In this document: positions 16,262-25,538 of the stretch, piece after piece
Layout: each line of letters begins with the position of its first letter
Position numbering within the stretch: the first letter of the stretch is position 1
IMG/VR virus record: IMGVR_UViG_3300027896_000033
Span: 1-64,000 of that record
Strand: one strand, 5' to 3'
DNA: 64,000 nucleotides
DNA from: a virus
Made by a program: the position numbers and the translations under genes
Notes under the pieces: model-generated
Seen by the model: only the letters and a program-made list of their open reading frames with translations
Databases searched by the model: none
What the model was told of the DNA's origin: nothing

Positions 16262-16297
16262 AATGTTATCCTCCTGTAATATACTTTGTGTATCTTC

Positions 16298-16672
16298 TTA
16301 TTTAATCTTTTCACCTGTTATATCTTCATCATCCTTAACCCTCTTGAGAAATCCTGCTATCAAATCATTTACATCATTATTTACTAATGTCTTAGCAAGA
16401 TTTGTAAAATCGACAAGCTTTTGAAATTTACCATCGATCTGCTTGTTAACTCGTTTTTTCATGCTTTCAATTTCATCTCTTACAGAAAAACGCCCTATTA
16501 TATACATGCACACTAATAAAGCACATAAAATCACTAAAGATATTGGATAATTAATAAATATTGTATTGTCTTTACTATTACCCACATATGATAATACTAC
16601 TATTATGTGAAGTGTTGCACAAAATGCAACTAAAAGTACAAAAGGCATTTTTAACTCTTTAATAATTTTCAT
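16298..16672 (-). CDS. Membrane protein with two transmembrane helices and a helical tail
   Basis: 124 residues. Hydrophobic segments at about 10-30 (PFVLLVAFCATLHIIVVLSY) and 43-63, then a basic/charged helical tail (about 65-124) that probably lies in the cytoplasm. First gene after the sigma70-type promoter at 16743-16771, with SD AAGGG, so early or middle expression is likely. An inner-membrane effector such as superinfection exclusion is possible but unproven. Confidence 0.75.
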   Translation of the reverse strand: MKIIKELKMPFVLLVAFCATLHIIVVLSYVGNSKDNTIFINYPISLVILCALLVCMYIIGRFSVRDEIESMKKRVNKQIDGKFQKLVDFTNLAKTLVNNDVNDLIAGFLKRVKDDEDITGEKIK

Positions 16673-16742
16673 ATTAGTATCCCTTATGTTATTTAACTAG
16701 TAGAAACACAATACATCTTTTATTTACGCTTTATTTAAAAAC

Positions 16743-16771
16743 AATATACTATATAATATTTGAAAATGCAA
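16743..16771 (-). promoter_or_regulatory. Sigma70-type promoter for the 16672-10356 operon
   Basis: Sense TTGCAT (16771-16766), 17-bp spacer, TATATT (16748-16743). The -35 is identical to the promoter at 5988. Confidence 0.75.
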
Positions 16772-16800
16772 CTAAAAAATACAACTAAAACTAACAAAAA

Positions 16801-16831
16801 TGCCCTAGATGTGTAAGTTACACCTAGGGCA
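16801..16831 (-). terminator. Intrinsic terminator after the virion operon
   Basis: TGCCCTAG (16801-16808) pairs with 16824-16831, extended by GTGT/ACAC across a 2-base bulge. In minus orientation it is followed by five T. It separates the late operon from the accessory operon promoter at 16743-16771. Confidence 0.85.
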
Positions 16832-16839
16832 TTCGGGAG

Positions 16840-16860
16840 CTGCCAACAGGGGGTTAGCAG
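16840..16860 (-). other. GC-rich hairpin in the 3' leader to the terminator
   Basis: Sense CTGCTAAC, loop of 5, GTTGGCAG: an 8-bp stem with one G-U pair, between the stop at 16885 and the terminator. No T-run, so probably an mRNA-stabilising structure rather than a terminator. Confidence 0.5.
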
Positions 16861-16884
16861 AATCTTTGTTACAGAGTTAGAGCC

Positions 16885-17451
16885 TTACTGCACATCGCTT
16901 TCCATTCGTGTGACAAACAAAGTAGATGCACCTGTGCTTGTAGGACTGATACTCATTCCTGCATAAAAACTATGTGTAGTAGCTGAAGTCAATGCAGTAC
17001 CAAGACTTAATGCAGCAGCTCTACCACCAGGAGTCGACCAAGTTGTATTTGTTAATGCAAAAGCTTGAAATGTTACATTAGCAGGAGGATTATTTACATT
17101 GGAACCATCATACGCATACAATCTTGTTCCAATAACTGCAATGCTTGTATCGGATGTAACAGTAATTCTAATACAATTTGCTTGTACAACAGATGTTAAT
17201 GCAACAGGAGAGCCACCTGAAATTGAGACTTGATTACTTGAAACATACTTTAAATTTGTAAGATGTGGAGCAGAGCATGCATCAGTATCATCAGAAGTCG
17301 ATGTTCTAATATGTGTCGCATCATTATAATTACCTACTTGGATAGGTGATCCGTACCCACCAGATCCATAAAAAGCAATGACATTTGTAGTACTTACTGT
17401 AAAATTCCAACCAGCTCCGTCATTGCCCTTCCAATCAAATGTAATGGCCAT
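16885..17451 (-). CDS. Putative virion surface protein
   Basis: 188 residues, beta-rich, Thr/Ser/Ala/Gly-rich, starting MAITFDWKGNDG. Strong SD (AGGAGG), its own late-type motif at 17504-17511 and its own terminator mark an abundant late protein such as a capsid decoration or tail component. No family recognised. Confidence 0.8.
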   Translation of the reverse strand: MAITFDWKGNDGAGWNFTVSTTNVIAFYGSGGYGSPIQVGNYNDATHIRTSTSDDTDACSAPHLTNLKYVSSNQVSISGGSPVALTSVVQANCIRITVTSDTSIAVIGTRLYAYDGSNVNNPPANVTFQAFALTNTTWSTPGGRAAALSLGTALTSATTHSFYAGMSISPTSTGASTLFVTRMESDVQ

Positions 17452-17503
17452 TCGTGTATCCTCCTAAAAATTAACAAGGTTAAGAAAAATTATATACTAT
17501 TGT

Positions 17504-17511
17504 ATGTTTTA
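17504..17511 (-). promoter_or_regulatory. Late-type motif TAAAACAT for gene 16885-17451
   Basis: Sense reading CCTAAAACATACAATAGTATA, 53 bases before the ATG. A second copy in plus orientation lies at 17530-17537 with no plus-strand gene after it. Confidence 0.6.
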
Positions 17512-17529
17512 GGAAAGATATGTTAAAAG

Positions 17530-17537
17530 TAAAACAT
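17530..17537 (+). promoter_or_regulatory. Orphan late-type motif in plus orientation
   Basis: TAAAACAT facing into the 3' end of the minus-strand gene 17566-17778. It forms an inverted pair with 17504-17511; any transcript would be antisense. Confidence 0.35.
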
Positions 17538-17565
17538 GAAATTAAAAGTACTCAGTACATATACA

Positions 17566-17778
17566 CTAGAACCAACTACAAATATCGTTTTCAATTTGTG
17601 TCATATCGGGGTATATACCTGCAAAAACACGGCCTGTAATACTAGTAGCTTGTATGTTTTCTATAACAATATCAGATAGATTCATTCTAGACTCAAGGTT
17701 TAACAAATTCATAGATCTAGCATCATATGCTATATTTTTTAAATCTCTAAATTGTGTACCGACAAGATTAATAGCCAT
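17566..17778 (-). CDS. Hypothetical small virion-region protein, 70 aa
   Basis: SD AAGGGTAG, 36 bases downstream of the SER-repeat gene in the same operon. Short, Asn/Asp-rich. No family recognised. It is the last gene of the operon running from 24466. Confidence 0.7.
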   Translation of the reverse strand: MAINLVGTQFRDLKNIAYDARSMNLLNLESRMNLSDIVIENIQATSITGRVFAGIYPDMTQIENDICSWF

Positions 17779-17813
17779 TTTATTTCTACCCTTTACTAAT
17801 AAAAATCACATTA

Positions 17814-19034
17814 TTATATAATAGTTATATTTAAATTACAAATAATGCTATTTAATAATACTTTTTTAACCTCGATAGCATTAACTGATATTGAAGCACC
17901 TGTATAGTCAACAATCGATATCGTATATGTTTTATTACTCGAAGTTAATATTGTCTTGCCTGATTCAATTCCATTGTAACTTTGTTGTTGTGTAATATTG
18001 GTACCGACAATCGTCATTTCTCTATCAGAATTAACTGATATATTAACTGACGTATCTTTTGATGACATTAAAGTACTTGTATCAGTAAGACTGTAAGGTT
18101 TTTTGGAGACATAAATACTTCTAGTTTCTAGAAAAATGGATCGTTCATCATACAGTTGATTATATTTTGCACATATCTTTCTTTCAGATACCATTGGGAA
18201 TGCTTGTACCATTGCAACTGAATAAAGTATAAATGGTCTATATACTGATAATGAAATATTCCTCTCATCAAATATTAAAAGTTTAATAAATGTAAACCTT
18301 TCCGAACATGGCATTGTGTATAATACTATGTATCTTTCTGAATGTGTGAGTTCAGTTAATACAGACATATGCCTTTCAGTTATTAGATTATCTAGACGTA
18401 AATGTACATCGAATGTAGAAATTAATACCTTCTCAGGACTGCTTACAAACGACTTTCTTTCTGACATAGTTGCCAAAACAAACATAACACGTCGAATATC
18501 GTAGTTTTGTAATAATTGTATACGTACATGCCGTTCACTATTAAAAGTGAGAGAGGAGCTAATATACGTTGAATTAACATATACTCTGCTGACTCTTTTA
18601 ATGTATGTGCTTCTTTCAGAATATATACCGAGACGAAAACATGTTCTTCTCTGTGTTATTGCATTCTGATTTAGTAAACACGAACGTCCATCAACATAAG
18701 TGAAGACTAAAGGTATTCTTGCACTATGTAAAATTATTTTTGCATTAACTTTAAAATAACATGTCCTCTCAGCTGTATTTGCGCCTATAATAAAACTACA
18801 AAAACGAGCATCAAAAGCAATAATTCTACAGATATTATACATACCGAATCGTTCAGTATGTGGACCTTCTGTACAAATAAAAGATTTTCTAAAATCACCT
18901 ATACTTTTTATGTAATTAATGATAATTCTTCTATCATCAGAAATAGTCAATGGGAAAAAAATTCTTCTAAAAGTATATAGGTATGGTGCTATATTTACAA
19001 AAGAACTTCTTTCATCACTTTCAGTATTATACAT
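17814..19034 (-). CDS. SER-repeat virion-type protein (406 aa)
   Basis: Residues about 5-310 are almost entirely a repeat of 11-16 residues with an Arg-containing turn, most often SER, TER or DER (for example ATMSER, LITER, TMPCSER, LLIFDER, FPMVSER, YNQLYDER), separated by hydrophobic beta-like strands. Some units have drifted to SAR, DGR, IRR or QRR, and a few 27-28-residue gaps look like two units with one lost turn. The last 95 residues are Thr/Ser-rich and non-repetitive. Same repeat as 1776-3161. It lies between the Kelch protein and a small gene in one late operon, suggesting a tail or fibre part. No named family recognised. Confidence 0.85.
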   Translation of the reverse strand: MYNTESDERSSFVNIAPYLYTFRRIFFPLTISDDRRIIINYIKSIGDFRKSFICTEGPHTERFGMYNICRIIAFDARFCSFIIGANTAERTCYFKVNAKIILHSARIPLVFTYVDGRSCLLNQNAITQRRTCFRLGIYSERSTYIKRVSRVYVNSTYISSSLTFNSERHVRIQLLQNYDIRRVMFVLATMSERKSFVSSPEKVLISTFDVHLRLDNLITERHMSVLTELTHSERYIVLYTMPCSERFTFIKLLIFDERNISLSVYRPFILYSVAMVQAFPMVSERKICAKYNQLYDERSIFLETRSIYVSKKPYSLTDTSTLMSSKDTSVNISVNSDREMTIVGTNITQQQSYNGIESGKTILTSSNKTYTISIVDYTGASISVNAIEVKKVLLNSIICNLNITII

Positions 19035-19072
19035 AGTAGTTGCTTAGATAGAGACTTAAATGTTGTACACAA

Positions 19073-22000
19073 TTATGCAAATGCATACACTCCTCGAACT
19101 ACTAAATCAGTTGAATGTGGACGCTCATCAATATTAACAGCTCTAATATATACAATAACACTCCCTCCAGGATTAATAGTAGTAGCAACTGGAAAAGGAT
19201 TATTCTCATCCCTGATAGTCCATGCATCAGGAGTTAATGTAGGGTTTAAATTAAATTGGATCCATGTGTTACCAAAAGCATACATAACAACATTAGTTGC
19301 AGGATTATCCCCTTCATTTTTAACGTACACTGCAAATTGATTAGAATATTCATCATTTATTGTTAATGGTTCCATATGTACAATAGCTAAAGGAACTGTA
19401 CCTAATGCAGTGTCATAAGAATCAACAATCGTTTGGTTTGATATCAATTCTACTTGATTAATATGTGATACATAATTGCTATTTGAAGGTGTGTTTTTAT
19501 AATAAATCCTGATGTTTGAAATTGGTTGTTGTGAAGGTAAACCAGTCAGTAAATTTACTGATACGTAATTTGGTGGTAATGTGGCATATTTGTGTGCTAC
19601 ATTACCTTGAGCATCAATAAACATATGTACATAACGTCGTGTGTAGTCACCGTCCCAATCCCAACCGGTTTCATTTATTACAGTTGAATATGACGTATTT
19701 GGAATTGTTACCCACCCTGAAGTTACTCCAAATACCTGCACAACAATATTAAGATCATTCTGGATTAATGTGTAATCACCATAAATCCTAATTTCAGATC
19801 CATCATAGAAGTCTTGTAATTGAAAGTCAACATCATACACACCATCTATTCTCAACCATGTGTATAAGATATGCCCTAATTGGTTCATCGTATACATACG
19901 TTTTCTTCTTAAGAAAGTAGGCCACAATTTATTCTCAACTACTGAAGGGAAACTTGTTGAGACACTGCTTGTTTTCCTCATATCTAAGAAAAAATTGTCC
20001 CATTGTTGTTCGTATATATTTAATACTTTTCCAGAAATACCGCCTAAATCATACAAATATAATTCTTGGTTAGATAATTCAGATCCTGCTATTAATTTAG
20101 CTCCTTTAGTCGGTGGTAAAGGTGCAGAAGATTTATCTAAGTACCAAACAAAAGTATTTGTATCCATACGTGCAATTCTACCATTACTCGAAATCAATGT
20201 AAGATAATTTGGTAATGTGAAAAAAGAATTCCAAGGATCAGTAGAAGATGTATTTGTTCTTGATTCTCCTAAGAAATTACAATCCAAACAAGGAGGACAT
20301 TGATACCAATATGATCCAGAGGAATCGTTTAAAACTCCTTTAAAGTCTAATCTCCAAATATTGTATTTATTGTATATTGCGTAAATATATCTTGACCCAT
20401 CATACGATATAGTCACAGGTGATAGTGGTAATGGATAACTATATGAAATAGTATGCATTACTCTATTTGCATCAGGTAAGTCTAAATCTACATACCAAAA
20501 ACGTAATTGACACTCAACATAACCTTGGGCTACATCTTGAAGATGCGTTATACCCGTATTAGCTGCCATTTCTCCAATAATAAACATAAATTTATGATTA
20601 TATTGCCCATATTCTTCAACCCAGCAATATCTAAACCTAAAATTTGTCTGTGTGTAACTGAAATTAATTATATCATTTAATGTGATATTTGATGACCCTG
20701 AAGTTACAGCTATTTGTTCAATAATACTTTGTAGGGTAGGTGTTGCAAATGGAGAGTACTCAGTTAAAATCTCAGATGTTGGAATAATAGGTAGAGGATT
20801 AATAACACCTTTCACTAAATCCCATTCAAGTGCTTTAAGTATTAAGCTACCATGAGGTGTTACTTCTGGAGATACTGATAATGAATACGCTTTATTATCA
20901 GTTGGTAACCCTACATAAAATGAATCCTTCGCAACTAACGAAGCCTTAATATCAATATCTTCAAATGCTTTATACATAATATTACTTCTTTTATCATATA
21001 TCCAAGCATCGTTTATAGGTAGGTGATGATATGTATATGAGGGACATCCATCTCCTGGATTAAATGAGGGGTATGTGTACATACCATACATTATTAATAA
21101 TTTATCATCGTCTAACCATCTCACTAAAGGTAGTGCTCTAGGTAAATAATTGGAAGGTACACCTTGAAGATTCTCGTATGTATTGTTAGCTACATCATAA
21201 ATCGTAATAAGAGAACTGATACCAGTACAATTAACATCAGTATATCCTCCAACTATGTATATAAATAAACCATTAGTTGAAGGGACAGCTGATGCCATAT
21301 AACGCCAATTCACTAATGGTGTTAATGTTGTCCATTTTTTAGCATCCATATCGAAACAAACAGCTAATCGGGCTTCATTCTGTATGTTATATATAGGTGA
21401 TTGCCCATGGAAAACACGTAATGAATTTGACATAGTTCCGGGCATACTTGTATCCCAAGGACTTTGGAAATGTCCCCCAGCACATGAATCAGCCTGTACA
21501 CATTCACAACCTCCAAACATATACAGTTTATTCCCTATTTGTGTATAAGCACTAAAAGCCCTAGCTGAAGGGCGAGTACCGTCCTCGAGAATAAAATCGA
21601 ATTGAGATAGATCATCTACTATAGGTTGCGAAGAAAGATATACTTGTTCTTTAATAGCATCTAATGAATTAGTAGCAGTGTTATTAGCATATCCTTCAAT
21701 ATATGTACGTATTTGATTAACTAAATAGTCTCTTACTATAGGGTAGTCTACAACAGTGGCGTTATTAGTTTTCTGATAAGATTGAATTGAATTAATATTC
21801 ATCTCATTAATATTCAGATTGAATTGAATTAATCCATTATGTGTTTTTTCAACATTTGCTGATCCGTCAGTATTAGCAAAACTAAGAGACGGTGAAAGAA
21901 TACCATCTTGCATGTATACTGCTCTACTATTTCTAATACCACCAAAAGCATATATAATATTTTGTGATTTATGATACCCGAATGCAGATCCTTCCCATAG

Positions 22001-24466
22001 AGATGTATAGTACGTAAAAAAGGTATTATCAGCTGAGTTAAGTTTTAATGTATTCCCATTCTGATATACTACATACAAGTCATTAGTTTTGTCATTATAT
22101 AGAGTAGTTTGCGCCCCTTTGAAAATATTTAGAGTCGATGTTGATTGCCCGTATAGAAACCAAGGAGTTACAGGATAAGTAGTAGGCTGCCCCATCGCAT
22201 TAATCGTTTGATTTAACACAACAGAAGGATCTGCAAAATTAATTCCTGGTAAAGCACTTGTTAACCCAGCAAACGATACATCTCCTTTGTATAAGAGTGT
22301 AGCTTTATCAACAGGAAGATATTCACCTTGTATTGGAAAGACACCTGAATTATCTTGATATGTCAATTGCACATCTGCATTTCCAGGCACTGAATAAATA
22401 ATAGCATTAGGAATAGGAATATTACTATCTCTATGATTAAATGAATTTGGTAATTGATTTTGAGTTAACGGAATTAGTGAACTGATATTAGTATAGTATG
22501 AGGCCATACTAGTAGTACCTATTCCAACATAACTATCAAGCCAGTAGATAGTTTCAGTAATTCCATATTGAGTAGTTAAGTTTAACACTTCTTTACTGTC
22601 AAGATCAACATCAAACAATAACGTACTATTCTGCACTAAAAGATGCCCATTAATACATGTTACACTGACTGGAGTATTCATGTATTGCTTTGCATTAATA
22701 AGAGATAACAAAGGATCTATTGCATTCGTATTATTAGCAAATGTTGAGGTACCGTTGATTAGAAAAGGTTGTGCTACAAATTGCTTAATTGTATCAAAAT
22801 ACTTATAAAGTTGCTGTCCATTAAATAAGTACAAATAATCTTGCCATTCAAAAATGGAGTAAACTGAACCCCAAGGTATATTATCAGCTGGATGTATTTG
22901 TTCCCATACATCATTTGATATATTGTACACCCACAAATCATTAAAGGAGTTAGAATCAGAATACCCTCCTAAAATATAGATGTAGTTACTATTAACTATT
23001 GCCATCCCAGCCTTTTGTCTAGGAGGTGGATACACATCGACTAAATTATCATCCTGTGCATGTACTAATGTCCATGTTCGTAAACCAAGATCAAAATACC
23101 ATAAGTCATTATAAAATTTAGTACCGTCAAATCCTCCAAATAACCAAACACGTCCATTATAACTGTCATATGACAATGAAGTATACACTCTTGCAGTAGG
23201 TCTTTGAGTACCACTGAATGTATATTCTTGCACATTTAATGTTGTATTATTTAATACATATGTACCTTCATTAAACGTATTATTGCCTTGATAAGAATAC
23301 ATACCTCCATAAAAAAAGGTCTGTGCATTATTTATATTAATTGAAGGCATTTGTATGCCAACAGGAGGTAATGTAATGGTTTTAGTTGATTGTAAAGCAG
23401 CGGAGGTATTGTATAGTTTCGCAACTGAAACATTATAGGTGCCCATACCTATATTATTTCCATAATATGTTGGTGTACTTACAATAGTCCAATAAAAACT
23501 ATTATACGGATTAACAGCAGCAATACCACTTCTTACAAGAACAAATTGTGCGCCTGTATCATCCCATCGATATACAGAACCGTTATTCAAAAATACATTA
23601 ATATAACTGCCGATAAGCAAACAACAATTATTAGCTGCCGGAACAAAAGGTGCTGTTATAGTGGTTGAAGTTACCGCATTAGTTATCTTATTTACTGTAT
23701 AGATAGCATTAGGCTCAACAACCCCTATATCATTAAGTCCCCCAGCAATATAAATCTTTATGTTTGTCGCATCATTAAAAATTATATGCCCTTGTCTATT
23801 TGGTAGGATTCTGTTTGGGTCAAAATTAGTCCAGATACCGGTAGCTAAATTGTAAGACCATACATCGTTTAAAGGTACAATAAACGATGATGTATTAGCG
23901 GTATTAATTGTTAGTGTATCAGTCTCTCCTCCAAATAATAATAATTCAGTTGAAGTTGCTACTATATTACTTTTACGTCTTCTAGAAGGCATTTGATTTC
24001 CACTTTTCTCTATAAGTGAAAAATTTAAATTTACCCATTGATCTGTATTAATATTGTACTGCCACAAATCATTCATACATCTATTATCAGAGTACCCACC
24101 TAATATGTATAAATTAGTCCCATCGTACGAATATGCATAATTAGTACGACCTTGTGGGTATGAATTTCCTGCAAATTTGTATTGTACATATCGAGCGTTA
24201 TCAGCAAACTCAATAAAAACAAATCTAGCATCAGTTCTATTTAATAATCCAAATAGCCTATGAATGTTATTTTGATCAAAGAAAGGTATATAACAATCAA
24301 CTGCTGGTGCATAAGGGTTAATAGTTTTTGATACGTCAACTAGATTTTGAGCAGGGTAATACGGTACATCAACAATGTTTCTAGTTTCCTCGGTAATTAT
24401 ATCGTAGTTACTGTAATTATGAGTTGTATATGGGATATTAGACAATACTCTACTTTCTGTTGTCAT
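19073..24466 (-). CDS. Kelch-repeat giant virion protein (1797 aa)
   Basis: Contains many Kelch/galactose-oxidase-type blades with the usual GG, Y and W positions: NLYILGGYSD ... NDLWQYNI..W (about 107-145), ELLLFGGETD (165-215), RVWLFGGFDG and YIYILGGYSD (about 425-525), and a second group with KLYMFGGCEC and FIYIVGGYTD (about 960-1100). At least two beta-propellers are likely. The C-terminal part is beta-sandwich-like and ends GVYAFA. Such proteins in phages are usually receptor- or glycan-binding fibres, which I infer here. SD GAGGT; first gene of a late operon behind the motif at 24521-24528. Confidence 0.9.
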   Translation of the reverse strand: MTTESRVLSNIPYTTHNYSNYDIITEETRNIVDVPYYPAQNLVDVSKTINPYAPAVDCYIPFFDQNNIHRLFGLLNRTDARFVFIEFADNARYVQYKFAGNSYPQGRTNYAYSYDGTNLYILGGYSDNRCMNDLWQYNINTDQWVNLNFSLIEKSGNQMPSRRRKSNIVATSTELLLFGGETDTLTINTANTSSFIVPLNDVWSYNLATGIWTNFDPNRILPNRQGHIIFNDATNIKIYIAGGLNDIGVVEPNAIYTVNKITNAVTSTTITAPFVPAANNCCLLIGSYINVFLNNGSVYRWDDTGAQFVLVRSGIAAVNPYNSFYWTIVSTPTYYGNNIGMGTYNVSVAKLYNTSAALQSTKTITLPPVGIQMPSININNAQTFFYGGMYSYQGNNTFNEGTYVLNNTTLNVQEYTFSGTQRPTARVYTSLSYDSYNGRVWLFGGFDGTKFYNDLWYFDLGLRTWTLVHAQDDNLVDVYPPPRQKAGMAIVNSNYIYILGGYSDSNSFNDLWVYNISNDVWEQIHPADNIPWGSVYSIFEWQDYLYLFNGQQLYKYFDTIKQFVAQPFLINGTSTFANNTNAIDPLLSLINAKQYMNTPVSVTCINGHLLVQNSTLLFDVDLDSKEVLNLTTQYGITETIYWLDSYVGIGTTSMASYYTNISSLIPLTQNQLPNSFNHRDSNIPIPNAIIYSVPGNADVQLTYQDNSGVFPIQGEYLPVDKATLLYKGDVSFAGLTSALPGINFADPSVVLNQTINAMGQPTTYPVTPWFLYGQSTSTLNIFKGAQTTLYNDKTNDLYVVYQNGNTLKLNSADNTFFTYYTSLWEGSAFGYHKSQNIIYAFGGIRNSRAVYMQDGILSPSLSFANTDGSANVEKTHNGLIQFNLNINEMNINSIQSYQKTNNATVVDYPIVRDYLVNQIRTYIEGYANNTATNSLDAIKEQVYLSSQPIVDDLSQFDFILEDGTRPSARAFSAYTQIGNKLYMFGGCECVQADSCAGGHFQSPWDTSMPGTMSNSLRVFHGQSPIYNIQNEARLAVCFDMDAKKWTTLTPLVNWRYMASAVPSTNGLFIYIVGGYTDVNCTGISSLITIYDVANNTYENLQGVPSNYLPRALPLVRWLDDDKLLIMYGMYTYPSFNPGDGCPSYTYHHLPINDAWIYDKRSNIMYKAFEDIDIKASLVAKDSFYVGLPTDNKAYSLSVSPEVTPHGSLILKALEWDLVKGVINPLPIIPTSEILTEYSPFATPTLQSIIEQIAVTSGSSNITLNDIINFSYTQTNFRFRYCWVEEYGQYNHKFMFIIGEMAANTGITHLQDVAQGYVECQLRFWYVDLDLPDANRVMHTISYSYPLPLSPVTISYDGSRYIYAIYNKYNIWRLDFKGVLNDSSGSYWYQCPPCLDCNFLGESRTNTSSTDPWNSFFTLPNYLTLISSNGRIARMDTNTFVWYLDKSSAPLPPTKGAKLIAGSELSNQELYLYDLGGISGKVLNIYEQQWDNFFLDMRKTSSVSTSFPSVVENKLWPTFLRRKRMYTMNQLGHILYTWLRIDGVYDVDFQLQDFYDGSEIRIYGDYTLIQNDLNIVVQVFGVTSGWVTIPNTSYSTVINETGWDWDGDYTRRYVHMFIDAQGNVAHKYATLPPNYVSVNLLTGLPSQQPISNIRIYYKNTPSNSNYVSHINQVELISNQTIVDSYDTALGTVPLAIVHMEPLTINDEYSNQFAVYVKNEGDNPATNVVMYAFGNTWIQFNLNPTLTPDAWTIRDENNPFPVATTINPGGSVIVYIRAVNIDERPHSTDLVVRGVYAFA

Positions 24467-24520
24467 TTTTAAAACCTCGTGTATTTTAGTAACTAATCAT
24501 AAATGTTGTAATTATAATTG

Positions 24521-24528
24521 ATGTTTTA
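24521..24528 (-). promoter_or_regulatory. Late-type motif TAAAACAT for the Kelch operon
   Basis: Sense reading TGATAAAACATCAATTATAA, 55 bases before the ATG at 24466; divergent from the copy at 24555-24562. Confidence 0.6.
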
Positions 24529-24554
24529 TCACTCGAAAGGAAAGCATGGAAAAG

Positions 24555-24562
24555 TAAAACAT
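24555..24562 (+). promoter_or_regulatory. Late-type motif TAAAACAT for the Cas4-like nuclease
   Basis: Sense reading AAGTAAAACATTTATACAAAG, 45 bases before the ATG at 24607. Confidence 0.55.
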
Positions 24563-24606
24563 TTATACAAAGAATGTTATTTGTTAATTTTTGAGATGGT
24601 ATAATT

Positions 24607-25446
24607 ATGGATGTGTCTTACTCACAGTTACGAAATATAACCTGCCCTATTAGGCACTATTTCACATTAACAAAAAATAAAAGTTCTGAATTATTTAGAC
24701 CTGCTACTTTAGGGCATCTCGTCCATAGAATTTATGCAAAAGCATTTAAGAATAGAAATTTTAAATTTGTCACACCTGATTTTGTACAGAAAGAATTAAT
24801 TAATATTAGTGGGGCTAATATTAATATGTACAACCTAGTTACTGAACATATTCATGAAAGTGTATTAAAAAAATTCCCAAAAAAATTAGAAATTGAAGCG
24901 CAACATACTGTGGTAACTGATAAATTACCACATATCGATTCAGAAGTTGTTATATACAACAAACCAGATATATCATACATACAGAAAAATGTTGCTACAG
25001 TATGTGAGATAAAAACTGGAGGGTATAAGAAGTTCGATCCGTTGCAGCTACAATATTATGCTTGGGGATTATCACTTAAAAATAATACAATAGATCATTT
25101 CGTGACTAAAGTCTTTTATACTGCAACAAACAATATAGATGTTATTAATTTATTTACTAGGGATGAACTTCAAACAGCTATTGATAGATATTTGTATAGC
25201 TCATGTAAAGCATACGATTTTTTGGGTATAAAAAGTAGTAAAGAAGTAGCTTCGGTACTTCCATTTCTAATAGCCACAAATTCAGAGAAATTAACGGGTC
25301 TTTTTAACATTATCCATCCAGAACAATGTGCTTCTTGTAATTCATCAATAATATGCCCTGCATATTTACAAGAAGTGACTAAAACATTTGAAAAAAAGAT
25401 GTCTAATCTAACTAGTAGTGATATAATGATTCAAGTAAATGTGTAA
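24607..25446 (+). CDS. Cas4/RecB-type PD-(D/E)XK nuclease with Fe-S cysteines
   Basis: 279 residues. RecB-family motifs in order: SYSQLRNITCPIRHYF with C13; GHLVH (36-40); D121 in KPDI; E134-x-K136 in VCEIKTG; and Q147-x3-Y151. A C-terminal C241-x2-C244-x5-C250, with C13, forms the four-Cys pattern that holds a 4Fe-4S cluster in Cas4 and AddB. Expected activity: single-strand DNA exonuclease or end processing. No cas genes or CRISPR array are nearby, so a recombination or DNA-processing role is more likely. SD is weak. It carries a late-type motif and lies just ahead of the sigma-like gene. Confidence 0.85.
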   Translation: MDVSYSQLRNITCPIRHYFTLTKNKSSELFRPATLGHLVHRIYAKAFKNRNFKFVTPDFVQKELINISGANINMYNLVTEHIHESVLKKFPKKLEIEAQHTVVTDKLPHIDSEVVIYNKPDISYIQKNVATVCEIKTGGYKKFDPLQLQYYAWGLSLKNNTIDHFVTKVFYTATNNIDVINLFTRDELQTAIDRYLYSSCKAYDFLGIKSSKEVASVLPFLIATNSEKLTGLFNIIHPEQCASCNSSIICPAYLQEVTKTFEKKMSNLTSSDIMIQVNV

Positions 25447-25471
25447 ATTTAAAAGTATATGCATTATTTGT

Positions 25472-25500
25472 TTGTAAACTATTTAAAATTACTTTATAGT
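25472..25500 (+). promoter_or_regulatory. Sigma70-type promoter for the sigma-like gene
   Basis: TTGTAA (25472-25477), 17-bp spacer, TATAGT (25495-25500). It would let the host polymerase make the putative late regulator separately from the nuclease upstream. Confidence 0.7.
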
Positions 25501-25538
25501 ATGCATTATATTTAATTTTTTAAGGAGTTTACAAAAAC

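Noticed and set aside
24599-24604. TATAAT as a -10 box for the nuclease gene at 24607
   Set aside because: It ends 2 bases before the ATG, which would place the transcript start inside the coding sequence, and no -35 is found at 17 bp.
24607-25446. CRISPR-associated Cas4
   Set aside because: No direct-repeat array or other cas gene in the window; the nuclease motifs are also shared with AddB and phage RecB-like exonucleases.
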